A stretch of 43,683 bases of DNA from assembly GCA_030691735.1 (NCBI GenBank), contig JAUYDS010000170.1, forward strand, positions 1 through 43,683, given 5' to 3'. The position numbers and the translations under genes are program-made. Position 1 is the stretch's first letter. Each line of letters opens with the position of its first letter. The notes under the pieces are model-generated. The model ran no database searches. It worked only from the letters and a program-made list of their open reading frames with translations, and had not been told where the DNA came from. Of the stretch, positions 22,575 to 31,560 are shown piece after piece. The stretch comes from Candidatus Aminicenantota bacterium (GTDB lineage Bacteria; Acidobacteriota; Aminicenantia; Aminicenantales; UBA4085).

Positions 22575-24024
22575 AACTGCGGATCTCCCTCCACACCCGG
22601 TTCATGGTCTGGTTCACCTTCCTCCTGGTCTTCCTCGTCGGCGCGATCCTCTTAGTGATCGAGAAAAGAGAGGTCGCCACGATCTTCGAGGAGTCGAAGA
22701 ACAAAGGCGTCCTGATGGCCAAGAACATCGGCGAGCTCAACCTCCGCAACCTGGCCAACTACTACGTCGACGATCTGCTGGCCAGCATCCGGGAACAGGT
22801 GAACGAGAAGCTCCTGTACGTGGTCTTCTTCGACCAGTCCGGCGCGCCGATCGCCTATAACCCGGAGATCGCCGACCGGAAGGAGCTGTGGTGCTGCAGC
22901 CGGCTCCAGGGCGTGAGCCAGGTGGACGTCGTGGACGCCCTGACCAAGGACGTCTTTCTGGCTAAAAAGCTGCAGCGGGTTCTCGAGATCGAGATCCCCA
23001 TCTTCTCCCGCGGTCCCATGGTCAAACGGGGCTCGATCAAGATCGGATTGTCCTTGGAGGACATGCGGGCCGAGATCCGCAAGACCCGCTTGGCCCTTGT
23101 CCTCATCGGCGCGGCCGGTTTTCTTCTGGGGATGATCGGAGCGACCCTGCTCGCCCGGCGCATCACCCAACCGATCAAAAAGCTCATGGACGGGACCGTC
23201 CGCGTGTCCAAAGGAGATTTCTCCCATCCGATCAAGATCGAATCCGCGGACGAACTGGGCAACCTGGCCATGAGCTTCAACGAGATGAGCGCCCGGCTGA
23301 TGGCCTCGCGCGAGCAGATCGAGGAAGCGCACAAAAAGCTCATCCAGGCGGAAAAGCTGGCCTCGATAGGGAAGCTGTCGGCGACGATCGCCCATGAGAT
23401 CCGGAACCCCTTGACTTCGGTCAAGCTCAACATCCAGAAGGTCCTCGAGGACGGGCGCCTGGGGGCCCTGGAGCAGGAGCATTTGGCCATCACCCAGGAG
23501 GGGATCGGGCAGATCGAGAAGTTCATCAAGGAGCTCCTGAACTTCACCCGCGTCTCCGGTCTGCAGCTCGACCATTTCTCCATAGCCCAGATCATCGAGG
23601 AGTCAATGAAGATGATCGGGGACTGCTTCCAGCCGAAGAGGATCGCGATCGAGCGCCGGATCGAGGAGGGCGTTCCCGAGGTCCTGGTCGACGGCGACAA
23701 GATGAGGCAGGTGTTCCTCAACGTTCTGCGCAACGCCTGCGAGGCGGTCCCGGACGGCGGAAAGGTCAGCCTGACGGTGTCCGTGGTGGCCGAGGCGCGC
23801 CCCAAGAAGGTCCGGATCTGGATCTCCGACAACGGCTGCGGCATCCCGGACAAGGATTGGGAAGCCATCTTCGAGCCGTTCTTCTCCACGAAGGCCTCGG
23901 GCTTCGGCCTGGGGCTGGCCAACGCCCGCAAGATCGTCGAACAGCACAAGGGCACCATCCGCGTCATAAAGAAACGGAGCCCCGGGACGGTCTTCGAGAT
24001 CCTGATTCCAGGCGAGGGGGAACC

Positions 24025-24028
<4 letters not shown>
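22571..24028 (+). CDS. Membrane sensor histidine kinase
   Basis: 485 residues. TM1 about 11-30, an extracytoplasmic domain of about 140 residues (single Cache-like, with IREQVNEKLLYVVFFDQSGAP), TM2 about 178-200, HAMP (RRITQPIKKLMDGTVRVSKGDF onward), dimerisation helix with phospho-acceptor His275 in IAHEIRNPLT, and ATPase domain with NACEAVPDGG, SDNGCGIP, FEPFFSTKASGFGLGL. The HEIRNPL box and the domain order are those of NtrB/ZraS-like kinases that partner sigma-54 activators. The start and stop overlap the flanking genes as ATGA, so stoichiometric expression is likely. Confidence 0.93.
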
Positions 24029-25359
<1,331 letters not shown>

Positions 25360-25378
25360 TGTTGCGTCTCAATAACGG

Positions 25379-25506
25379 CTTTACAATAATCCTGGAACTG
25401 TCATTCCCGTATCCGTCGTCCCCTTAACCGTCATTCCCGCGAAGGCGGGAATCCAGACAAAAAAGACTGGATTCCGGATCAAGTCCGGAATGACAACATT
25501 GTAAAG
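25379..25506. repeat. Nested palindromic repeat (ATTCCCGCGAAGGCGGGAAT type)
   Basis: Core GTCATTCCCGCG...GGCGGGAATCCAG with ...CTGGATTCCGGATC...GGAATGAC (25430-25494), a family of dispersed repeats seen in many bacterial genomes. Around it, CTTTACAAT (25379-25387) and ATTGTAAAG (25498-25506) pair, giving a longer arm. It follows the activator gene stop and could end that operon's transcript. The rest of the 25360-25748 gap holds a diverged REP-like half-site (25528-25550), a dyad and a sigma-54 promoter. Confidence 0.8.
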
Positions 25507-25615
25507 TCATTGCTGGTACATCACACTAGTCCCGACACATGCCGAATTTCGCGGAACCGTGATTTCCGGCCGAGCCGGATCCGCCCCATTCGGCCTTGAT
25601 CCGCGCCTTTCATAT

Positions 25616-25633
25616 TTTACACGGGGCTGTAAA
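25616..25633 (+). promoter_or_regulatory. Probable activator site with everted half-sites
   Basis: TTTACA (25616-25621), six bases CGGGGC, TGTAAA (25628-25633). The half-sites match those of the dyads at 20790 and 26226 but in outward order. The centre is about 80 bp upstream of the -24 GG of the promoter at 25704, as for the other two. Confidence 0.5.
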
Positions 25634-25703
25634 TATCTTAGGAGCGGGTTCGCTTCCGCCAGGCCGAAACAGAGGTTTTCCTCTGGAAAGGGGGCCTTGG
25701 ACT

Positions 25704-25719
25704 TGGCACAAAACCTGCT
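25704..25719 (+). promoter_or_regulatory. Sigma-54 promoter of the lone receiver gene
   Basis: TGGCACAAAACCTGCT: -24 TGGCACA, -12 CTGCT, GG and GC separated by 10 bases. One mismatch to the -12 consensus (TTGCW). Start of transcription would be near 25730, with GAAAGGA (25736-25742) then ATG 25749. Confidence 0.7.
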
Positions 25720-25748
25720 TATTTTCTGGTGTGACGAAAGGACCGAAC

Positions 25749-26135
25749 ATGCTAGCCAAGAAAATCGTGATCGTCGATGACGACGAGAACATCCGCAAGA
25801 CGTTCTCCCTGATTCTGAACAAACAGTATCGGGTCTATCTGGCCAAGGACGGACAGGAGGTCCTGGACCGCTTCAAAAAGGCCGCCATCGACCTGATCAT
25901 CGCGGACTACAAGTTGCCGGGGATGAACGGGGTCGATCTCGTGATCGAACTGCGAAAGAACGGATACAAAGGGGATATCATCATGATCTCCGCCCATCCC
26001 GACATGATCGAACCGGATCTCCTGAGCCGCCTCGCCATCAGCCATTTCTTCGCCAAGCCGCTCGACCTGACGGCCTTGAGCCGATCCATCGATTACCTGC
26101 TCAACCTTCGCGGCCAACCCGAAAAACGCGCCTAA
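25749..26135 (+). CDS. Single-domain response regulator (receiver only)
   Basis: 128 residues from ATG 25749, with GAAAGGA upstream. A receiver domain fills it: acidic pair VIVDDDEN (residues 8-11), phospho-acceptor Asp53 in LIIADYKLPGMNG, Ser/Thr switch in MISAHPD, Lys in FFAKPLD. There is no output domain, so it signals by protein contact or acts as a phosphate sink. It follows the kinase/activator operon and has its own sigma-54 promoter; the kinase at 22571-24028 is the likely phosphodonor, though that is an inference from position. Residues 116-128 form a charged tail. Confidence 0.9.
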   Translation: MLAKKIVIVDDDENIRKTFSLILNKQYRVYLAKDGQEVLDRFKKAAIDLIIADYKLPGMNGVDLVIELRKNGYKGDIIMISAHPDMIEPDLLSRLAISHFFAKPLDLTALSRSIDYLLNLRGQPEKRA

Positions 26136-26225
26136 AAGCCATTCTGGGCCATTCCGGAGTCGCATTCCGGGATCGCGTCTACGCATTCCGTTTTTTTTAA
26201 GCGGAACGTATCTTTAATCGGAAAT

Positions 26226-26244
26226 ATGTAAAACAGATTTACAT
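26226..26244 (+). promoter_or_regulatory. Activator site (UAS) dyad ATGTAAA-N5-TTTACAT
   Basis: ATGTAAA (26226-26232), ACAGA, TTTACAT (26238-26244), then GGC. Centre is 82 bp upstream of the -24 GG of the sigma-54 promoter at 26316; the layout repeats that at 20790/20880 almost to the base. Confidence 0.7.
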
Positions 26245-26315
26245 GGCAGGCCGTGCTTTGCTCATAACCTTCCCCTTTTTAGCCTGATAATTGGATGAAC
26301 CGCCGGCCTTCTAAT

Positions 26316-26331
26316 TGGCATAAAAAATGCA
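26316..26331 (+). promoter_or_regulatory. Sigma-54-type promoter upstream of the structured leader
   Basis: TGGCATAAAAAATGCA: -24 TGGCATA as at 20880, -12 ATGCA (consensus TTGCW, one mismatch), GG and GC separated by 10 bases. Start of transcription would be near 26342, so the transcript opens with the leader structure at 26371-26421 and continues toward the MerR-type gene. Confidence 0.68.
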
Positions 26332-26370
26332 TGTATAATTTTAGATACTCTTTCCACTCTCTTCCTTTCA

Positions 26371-26421
26371 GGAGGGAGGCGTAAGGCATGAAGCCAAATC
26401 CTCTTCGGATCGCCTCCCTTC
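26371..26421 (+). ncRNA. Candidate three-way-junction RNA leader
   Basis: Stem 1: GGGAGGCG (26374-26381) pairs with CGCCTCCC (26411-26418), extendable by one or more pairs. Inside it stem 2 GGC-ATGAA-GCC (26385-26395) and stem 3 ATCC-TCTTC-GGAT (26398-26410), which abuts stem 1. Stem 1 covers the Shine-Dalgarno of the tiny ORF, whose ATG lies in the stem 2 loop. The fold is compact and would form soon after transcription from the 26316 promoter. Function unknown. Confidence 0.5.
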
Positions 26422-26438
26422 ACTTTCACCGGAATTAG
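26388..26438 (+). CDS. 16-residue ORF in the structured leader
   Basis: ATG 26388 to TAG 26438 encodes MKPNPLRIASLHFHRN. GGGAGG ends eight bases upstream, an ideal Shine-Dalgarno distance, but this site is held in stem 1 of the leader. It could be a regulatory leader peptide whose translation opens or closes the structure, or a small product in its own right. Nothing like it is recognised. Confidence 0.35.
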   Translation: MKPNPLRIASLHFHRN

Positions 26439-26456
26439 CCGAAATTAAAAAAGTCC

Positions 26457-26485
26457 TTGACATTCAGATTTCAAGACAATATATT
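26457..26485 (+). promoter_or_regulatory. Sigma-70 promoter of the MerR-type gene
   Basis: TTGACA (26457-26462), 17-bp spacer, TATATT (26480-26485). A second route into the MerR/radical SAM genes besides the sigma-54 promoter at 26316. Confidence 0.75.
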
Positions 26486-26533
26486 CCTATACGTATACTA
26501 TAAGATAATATTTAATGAAAGCATACGTATAGG
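26486..26533 (+). promoter_or_regulatory. Paired operators CCTATACGTAT...ATACGTATAGG
   Basis: Perfect 11-base inverted repeat, 26486-26496 and 26523-26533, each arm itself built on the palindrome TATACGTATA. The first arm touches the -10 and the second ends seven bases before the MerR-type ATG (26540). They are likely self-regulatory sites for the encoded regulator. Confidence 0.65.
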
Positions 26534-26539
26534 TTAGAA

Positions 26540-27262
26540 ATGGAGAAAAAAGTATTCACCCAGGAGGAATTCCTCCTAACAGCCGCGGTTTCTCCGGCAG
26601 ACCTTTCCGAATGGATGAAATGGAAACTGGTCCGGCCGGTCGGATTCACCGACGAACAGTTGCCCCTTTTCTCCGAGGAGGCCTTGGCCCGGACCGCCCA
26701 CATCCGGAAGTTGACCGAGCTGGGCTATGACCTGGAGGAAACGCAGAAGATCATCAAAAAGGTCGGCCTCCCCCAGAAAAAAACCGGGAAAAAAGCGTCT
26801 TCCGAGAAGGACCGCTATCTGACCGTCGGCGATCTGGCCGAGCGGTCCGGGGTCAGCCCGCGGACGATCAAGCACTGGGAGGACAAAGGCATCATCGAGC
26901 CCGACATGCGGACCGAGGGGGGGTTCAGGCTCTATTCCGGGGACTATGTCCATCTCTGCCAACTTATCCGCGACCTCCAGCTCTTCGGCTATTCCCTTGA
27001 AGAGATCAAGGGTGCGTCGAGCCATTTCCGCGACCTCATGACCGTTCGGGCGGAGATGGACGCGCTGTCCAAGGCCGACGTCGAGGCCAAGCTCGAGGCC
27101 ATGTTGAACGATTTCCAGGCGCTCTTCGAAAAAATGAAGCTCCTTAAAGAAGGAATCGCCCGATGGGACAGCCTTCTCAAGAAAGAAAAAAAGGACATCC
27201 TGAGCCTCAAGGTCAAGAACCAGAAAAGGACCGGGACGCCCCAAGGACAACCCGATGCCTAA
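26540..27262 (+). CDS. MerR-family regulator with two MerR-like domains
   Basis: 240 residues from ATG 26540. Residues 1-65 resemble a MerR-type reader (VFTQEEFLLTAAVSPADLSEWMK then LARTAHIRKLTELGYDLEETQKII). Residues 90-160 are a second, standard MerR helix-turn-helix with wing: LTVGDLAERSGVSPRTIKHWEDKGIIEPD then GFRLYSGDYVHLCQLIRDLQLFGYSLEEI. Residues 165-225 are a coiled-coil dimer helix. No Cys cluster for metal sensing. Two DNA-binding modules in one chain would suit the widely spaced operator arms just upstream. Its last bases overlap the radical SAM gene. Confidence 0.85.
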   Translation: MEKKVFTQEEFLLTAAVSPADLSEWMKWKLVRPVGFTDEQLPLFSEEALARTAHIRKLTELGYDLEETQKIIKKVGLPQKKTGKKASSEKDRYLTVGDLAERSGVSPRTIKHWEDKGIIEPDMRTEGGFRLYSGDYVHLCQLIRDLQLFGYSLEEIKGASSHFRDLMTVRAEMDALSKADVEAKLEAMLNDFQALFEKMKLLKEGIARWDSLLKKEKKDILSLKVKNQKRTGTPQGQPDA

Positions 27263-28688
27263 GATCATTCTGATCGAACCGATCGCCCCGAACCTTCACA
27301 TCTTTTCCCAGTTTCCACTGCCGCGACTGGGGACCCTCATCCTGGGGACGATGATGCAGCTTCGCGGCTGGGAGGTCGAGGTCTATGTCGAGGATTTCCG
27401 GAAGCTCGATCTGACGGCCCTCGCCGCGGCCGACCTCGTCGGGATCTCGACCATCACCTCCACGGCGCCCCGGGCGTACGCCATCGCCGACAAAGCCCGG
27501 GAGATGGGCCGGCCCGTCATCATGGGCGGTCCGCACGTGACCTATCTGGCCGAGGAGGCGTTGGAGCACGCCGATTATGTCATCCGGGGCGAGGGGGAGC
27601 GGCCGCTCATGGCCTTCATCGACGCCTGGGAACGGGGCGGCGGCTACGCCGACATCCCCAATTTGTCCTTTAAAAAGGACGGGCTCGTCGTCCACAACCC
27701 CCGCCTCCATCTTTCGGGGGACCTGGACTGGATCCCGTACCCCGATTTTTCCCTGCTCAAGGTCGACGTCGCCAGTCGGACGAAAATGTCCTCCATCCCC
27801 GTTCAGACATCGCGCGGCTGTCCCTTCGACTGCTCTTTCTGTTCCGTCACCGGCATGTTCGGCAAACAATACCGTTTCCGTTCGACGGAGAACATCATCG
27901 AGGAACTTCGCCGCTACAACGACCGGAAGAACGCCGTTTTTTTCTACGATGACAATTTCGCGGCCAACCGGCAGCGGGCCAAGGCCCTCTTGGAGGCGAT
28001 GATCCGCGAGCGGTTCAAATTCACCTGGACGACCCAGGTCCGGGCCGACGTCGCCCGCGATCCCGATCTCGTCCGGCTGATGAAAAAGGCGGGCTGCCAT
28101 ACGCTCTACATCGGTTTCGAATCGCTCAACCCCGAGAGCCTCGAGGGGATGAAGAAGAACCAGACGGTGGCCGAGATCGTCCATGCCGTCAAGGTCCTGC
28201 GCAAGAACCGCATCCATATCCACGGCATGTTCGTCCTCGGATTCGACCAGGACGACTGGAAGTCGGTCAAGAGGACGGTCAAGTTCGCCATCAAGTCCCG
28301 GCTGAACTCGACCCAGTTCCTCATCCTGACGCCGCTGCCGGGGTCGGAATTCTATGAAAAAATGACGGCCGAGAACCGCATCCGGTTCCATGACTGGACC
28401 CTGTACGACGCGCATCACGTCGTGTTCCAGCCGGCCCGGTTTTCCCTCTTCGACCTGCAAAAGGCGCAGATGGTCTGCCACAAGAAGTTCTACTCGCTCA
28501 AACAGATGGCCCAGAAGCTTTTCGCCGGCCAGTGGTTCGGCGTGGCCATTGCTCATTACGCCCGGAACCTGAACCGGACCTGGAAGAAGCGCAACCGGAC
28601 CTTTCTCCGGGTCGTCGATCTCCTCCGGCCCAAGAAAGGGGCCCGGATCACCGTCGACTACAGAGAAGACGTTTCCCTCGAGCGCTGA
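27255..28688 (+). CDS. B12-binding radical SAM protein
   Basis: 477 residues. Residues 1-130 form a cobalamin-binding Rossmann domain (LPRLGTLILGTMMQLRGWEVEVY, VGISTITSTAPRAYAIAD, IMGGPHVTYLAEEAL, VIRGEGE). The radical SAM motif is CPFDCSFC (C189, C193, C196), followed by FYDDNFAAN and TLYIGFESL. The C-terminal 100 residues include KKFYSLKQMAQKLF and a basic tail. The layout is that of the large class of B12-dependent radical SAM methylases and ring-forming enzymes (BchE/P-methylase type); the substrate is unknown. It overlaps the MerR-type gene by eight bases, so the regulator probably controls it. Confidence 0.88.
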   Translation: MPKIILIEPIAPNLHIFSQFPLPRLGTLILGTMMQLRGWEVEVYVEDFRKLDLTALAAADLVGISTITSTAPRAYAIADKAREMGRPVIMGGPHVTYLAEEALEHADYVIRGEGERPLMAFIDAWERGGGYADIPNLSFKKDGLVVHNPRLHLSGDLDWIPYPDFSLLKVDVASRTKMSSIPVQTSRGCPFDCSFCSVTGMFGKQYRFRSTENIIEELRRYNDRKNAVFFYDDNFAANRQRAKALLEAMIRERFKFTWTTQVRADVARDPDLVRLMKKAGCHTLYIGFESLNPESLEGMKKNQTVAEIVHAVKVLRKNRIHIHGMFVLGFDQDDWKSVKRTVKFAIKSRLNSTQFLILTPLPGSEFYEKMTAENRIRFHDWTLYDAHHVVFQPARFSLFDLQKAQMVCHKKFYSLKQMAQKLFAGQWFGVAIAHYARNLNRTWKKRNRTFLRVVDLLRPKKGARITVDYREDVSLER

Positions 28689-28775
28689 GCACTCGGCTCC
28701 GGGGAAAATAACCTTTGAAATTCGCCCCCGAGTGTGATTAACTAGGCCGTTCTTTCGGACCTCAAGGAGATCACC

Positions 28776-29801
28776 ATGAAGAAATTCCTCATCGTCGCCC
28801 TTATCGCGGCTTTCGCCGCCACCGCCTGCTCGTCCAAGAAAGAAGCGGCAACGAAGGTCGCGGCCGGAAGCCCGGCCTATCAGCTGGCCAAGGACCTGGC
28901 CAAGGTCCTTCCCGCGCTCGACCCCGACAAGCCCGGCGTCCTCATCACCGCCAAAAAATTCGATGTCACGGCCGTCGACGTCATCCGGATGTTCCAGAAT
29001 TCCATGGGGACCCGCGCCGCCCAGCTCAAGGACATGGACGCGGCGCGGCTGAAGAGCGTCCTCCAGCAAGCCGCCCGCCAGCTCGGCGAACGAAAGCTCC
29101 TCCTCGAGGCGGCGGCCGAGGCCAAAAAGTCCCCGACGCCCGAGGAGATCAAGGCCGCTCTTGACACCCAATACGCCCAGACCGGCGGAGAGCAGGCTTT
29201 CCTGGAAATGCTGAAGACGAACGGCATGGGGATCGAGTTCGTCAAGCAGAACATCACCGACGATTTGAAGATCCAGAAGTACCTGGAGGGGATCATGGCC
29301 GCGGCGGGTCAGGTCACCGAGGCCGAGGTCCAGAAGGCCTACGGCGAGGACAAGACCGCCTCGGTCCGGCACATTCTTCTCCTGACCCAGGGCAAGTCCG
29401 ACGCCGAGAAAGCGGAGATCCGCAAGAAGATGGAGGACATCCTGGCCCGGGCGAAAAAGGGTGAGGATTTTGCCGCGCTGGCCAAGGAATTCACCGAGGA
29501 TCCCGGTTCCAAGGACAAAGGCGGACTCTCCGAGGATTTCGAGCACGGCAAGATGGTCAAGCCCTTCGAGGACGCCGCCTTCTCCGTGCCCATCGGCGAG
29601 ATCAGCGGCCTCGTCGAAACCGAGTACGGCTATCACATCCTCAAGGTCGAAGGGCGGAAGAAAGAGACCCAGCCGCTGGACCAGGTCAAGACTCAGATCG
29701 AGGCCCAAATCAAAGAGCGGAAACAAGCGACGGCCTTCGAAGCCCACATGACCAAGCTGAAGAAATCGGCCAAGTTCCAGGCTGTGGTTCTGGAGCCTTG
29801 A
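28776..29801 (+). CDS. Parvulin-type peptidyl-prolyl isomerase lipoprotein
   Basis: 341 residues from ATG 28776 after AAGGAG. Lipobox TAC (C18). Residues 40-185 are a SurA-N-like helical chaperone region. Residues about 190-290 are the rotamase domain: SVRHILLLTQGKSD, GEDFAALAKEFTEDPGSKDKGG, AFSVPIGEISGLVETEYGYHILKV, the full set of parvulin motifs. It would help fold exported proteins, including outer-membrane beta-barrels, from the outer leaflet of the inner membrane or the inner leaflet of the outer membrane. A CACTCGG/CCGAGTG hairpin lies at about 28690-28735 between it and the radical SAM gene. Confidence 0.92.
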   Translation: MKKFLIVALIAAFAATACSSKKEAATKVAAGSPAYQLAKDLAKVLPALDPDKPGVLITAKKFDVTAVDVIRMFQNSMGTRAAQLKDMDAARLKSVLQQAARQLGERKLLLEAAAEAKKSPTPEEIKAALDTQYAQTGGEQAFLEMLKTNGMGIEFVKQNITDDLKIQKYLEGIMAAAGQVTEAEVQKAYGEDKTASVRHILLLTQGKSDAEKAEIRKKMEDILARAKKGEDFAALAKEFTEDPGSKDKGGLSEDFEHGKMVKPFEDAAFSVPIGEISGLVETEYGYHILKVEGRKKETQPLDQVKTQIEAQIKERKQATAFEAHMTKLKKSAKFQAVVLEP

Positions 29802-29834
29802 ATCCCGACGAAAAAGCCGCGAGCCTATTTTCTT

Positions 29835-31076
29835 CTAAAACCGAACGGCTGCCTGGAGGGCGAAGAGGTCATTGGCGATCTTGGTCTTGCGCGCGCCTTC
29901 GCCGATGATATCGTACTCTGCCTTGAAGACGATCATCTGGGTGAGATAAAAATTCATCCCCAGGGCGAGCGCTTTGGTATCAAAATCCGTCGGCTTCCGG
30001 CCGAGCAAGGCCCCGTTGTCCAGGTAGTCGAGGGTCCCATACTGTATCGTCGGCCGGAATTTCCTGTTGATAATATACGACGCCTGAACGAAATACCCGG
30101 ACGCCTTTCCCCGTCCGGTCGGGGCGGGATTCTCGGACAGAGCGCGCGAATATTCGGCGAAGAGACTCAGTTCGCCGACTTTGCCTAGGAAATGGACTCC
30201 GGTCATGGTGAGGTCGTAATCGCCCGCGCCGTTCCACGCGCCGCGCTGATACGAAAAACCGGCTTCCCACCGGTCGGCCAAGACTCCGCTCAGGCGAAAC
30301 CCCAAGCTCTTGGCGTCATTATTGTCTAAGTACTGACGGCTCTCTCTGAGGCGAGTGCCGGCGCCGAGCCCGTTGATGGCGTAGACGTCGTAATTGACAT
30401 AGAACTTGTTTCCGAAGAAGAGGCTGCCGTGGATGTCGATCCCGACATCCTTCCAAGCGCTCACCCCGATTTCCCGGGCCATCTGGGGGCGGTTAACGAG
30501 AAAATTCTCGAGCGGGCCGTGAAATTCGTCGAAGCGGTTGAAAGGCGTCAGCATGGCGCCGATCCGGACGGCCATGTTCCGGACGAGCCGAACGTCGATA
30601 TACGCTTGTTCGACGAAGGGCGGCTCGGCCTTCCCGCCGCCGTGCTCCAGCTCGAACTCCGCGCGGTAGGACACGCGTTCGTGGAGGCGGCCCGAAAGAT
30701 TGATGTTGAGGTAATGCATATCGAACGTATCGACCGAGTTTTTCGAGGAAAAATATTCGGTGTAAAGATAACCGGCCAGGACCGGGCTCGTCGGAAGGCC
30801 GCGCTTTTCCGAGCGGGCGGCTTCTCTTTCGAGGTAGCCGAGGAGGTCCTCTTCTCCTTTCTTGTCGAGGCCGGCCAACTGACCCATTTCCCGAACGATG
30901 GTCTTCCACTCCTCGATCGTATATTTTTGGGGGAGATAGGCGACGTGGCACCTCCCGCACTTCAGTTGATAGAAACGTTCCCCTTGGTCCGCTTCGTATT
31001 GGGCGAAGGACGATAGGGGGCCCAGGGCCAGAACGAAAAGAAAGGGAAAAAGCGTTTTTTGCTTCAGCCTTGTCAT
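29835..31076 (-). CDS. c-type haem domain fused to an outer-membrane beta-barrel
   Basis: 413 residues. Signal peptide 1-25 (cleaves after FA/Q). Residues 28-90 are a small cytochrome-like domain with one CGRCH haem site (C40-H44), then EEWKTIVREMGQLAG, which could supply a Met ligand. From about residue 105 to the end the pattern is alternating short amphipathic strands (LNINLSGRLHERVSYRAEFELEH, VGIDIHGSLFF, LGFRLSGVLADRWEAGFSYQRG) and the chain ends in AAVRF, the terminal aromatic residue of outer-membrane barrels. Porin-like barrels of phosphate-selective type look like this. The fusion could conduct electrons through or at the outer membrane. An Rrf2 regulator gene precedes it by seven bases in the same direction. 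Confidence 0.75.
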   Translation of the reverse strand: MTRLKQKTLFPFLFVLALGPLSSFAQYEADQGERFYQLKCGRCHVAYLPQKYTIEEWKTIVREMGQLAGLDKKGEEDLLGYLEREAARSEKRGLPTSPVLAGYLYTEYFSSKNSVDTFDMHYLNINLSGRLHERVSYRAEFELEHGGGKAEPPFVEQAYIDVRLVRNMAVRIGAMLTPFNRFDEFHGPLENFLVNRPQMAREIGVSAWKDVGIDIHGSLFFGNKFYVNYDVYAINGLGAGTRLRESRQYLDNNDAKSLGFRLSGVLADRWEAGFSYQRGAWNGAGDYDLTMTGVHFLGKVGELSLFAEYSRALSENPAPTGRGKASGYFVQASYIINRKFRPTIQYGTLDYLDNGALLGRKPTDFDTKALALGMNFYLTQMIVFKAEYDIIGEGARKTKIANDLFALQAAVRF

Positions 31077-31083
31077 GATAGCT

Positions 31084-31524
31084 CTAACCTCCGATGTCAG
31101 ATTCCGACGCCCGGCCGTCGGCGAATTCCCGGGCGAGCGTGCCGATCGTCGTCGCGGCCAGCTCGGCGAGCATGGCGTTTTCGAGTTTTTGGATCTTTCG
31201 ACGAAGGGGGCAGACTTTCAGATCGTTGCAGAATTTTTTCCGGAAGAGACATTCATGGAGCTTGAGCGATCCTTGGAAGACCTGGATCAGGCGGGTGAGA
31301 AAAATCCGGTCGGGAGGCACGCCGAAACGGAATCCTCCCCCCTTGCCCCGGGACGATTCCAGGATCCCCTCCTTGTTGAGGGTCTGGACGATCTTCCGGA
31401 GGAAGGGCCGCGGGATATCCGTCCGCTTCGCCAACTCCGCGACCGTCGTTTTTTCCAACCCGGACTCGGCCATCGCCACGAGAGCCCGGATGGCGTGGTG
31501 GGTTTCCCTGTTGACAAGCTTCAT
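31084..31524 (-). CDS. Rrf2-family transcriptional regulator
   Basis: 146 residues. N-terminal winged helix (THHAIRALVAMAES, TTVAELAKRTDIPRPFLRKIVQTLNKEGIL then SSRGKGGGFRF), which is the Rrf2 pattern. Cys92, Cys99 and Cys105 (HECLFRKKFCNDLKVCPLRR) form the three-Cys set that binds an iron-sulphur cluster in IscR, NsrR and RsrR. It should sense redox state, NO or iron. It lies directly before the haem/barrel gene and its own promoter carries a dyad, so it likely controls both. Confidence 0.9.
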   Translation of the reverse strand: MKLVNRETHHAIRALVAMAESGLEKTTVAELAKRTDIPRPFLRKIVQTLNKEGILESSRGKGGGFRFGVPPDRIFLTRLIQVFQGSLKLHECLFRKKFCNDLKVCPLRRKIQKLENAMLAELAATTIGTLAREFADGRASESDIGG

Positions 31525-31531
31525 GTTCTTA

Positions 31532-31560
31532 AAGATACTAATATTGTATCATTATGTCAA
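31532..31560 (-). promoter_or_regulatory. Promoter and operator of the Rrf2 gene
   Basis: On the minus strand TTGACA (31560-31555), 17-bp spacer, TATCTT (31537-31532). A dyad GATAC-N7-GTATC (31534-31550) overlaps the -10 and spacer, a sensible autorepression site. Confidence 0.65.

Noticed and set aside
25528-25570. Sequence CCCGACACATGCCGAATTTCGCGG resembling the REP-like arm
   Set aside because: Only one partial arm with several mismatches and no clear partner; listed as a possible relic, not as a copy.
25596-25748. Upstream extension of the receiver protein start
   Set aside because: Would read through the dyad and sigma-54 promoter; ATG 25749 has its own Shine-Dalgarno and a standard receiver start.
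26388-28688. Reading the 16-residue ORF and radical SAM gene as a RiPP pathway
   Set aside because: The peptide has no recognisable leader/core features, the radical SAM protein is of B12 methylase type without a SPASM or RRE region that I can see, and the peptide is better explained as a leader ORF.
27213-29747. 844-codon reverse frame opposite the radical SAM and PpiC-like genes
   Set aside because: Same compositional signature, no start site, and it crosses the intergenic promoter region of the isomerase gene.
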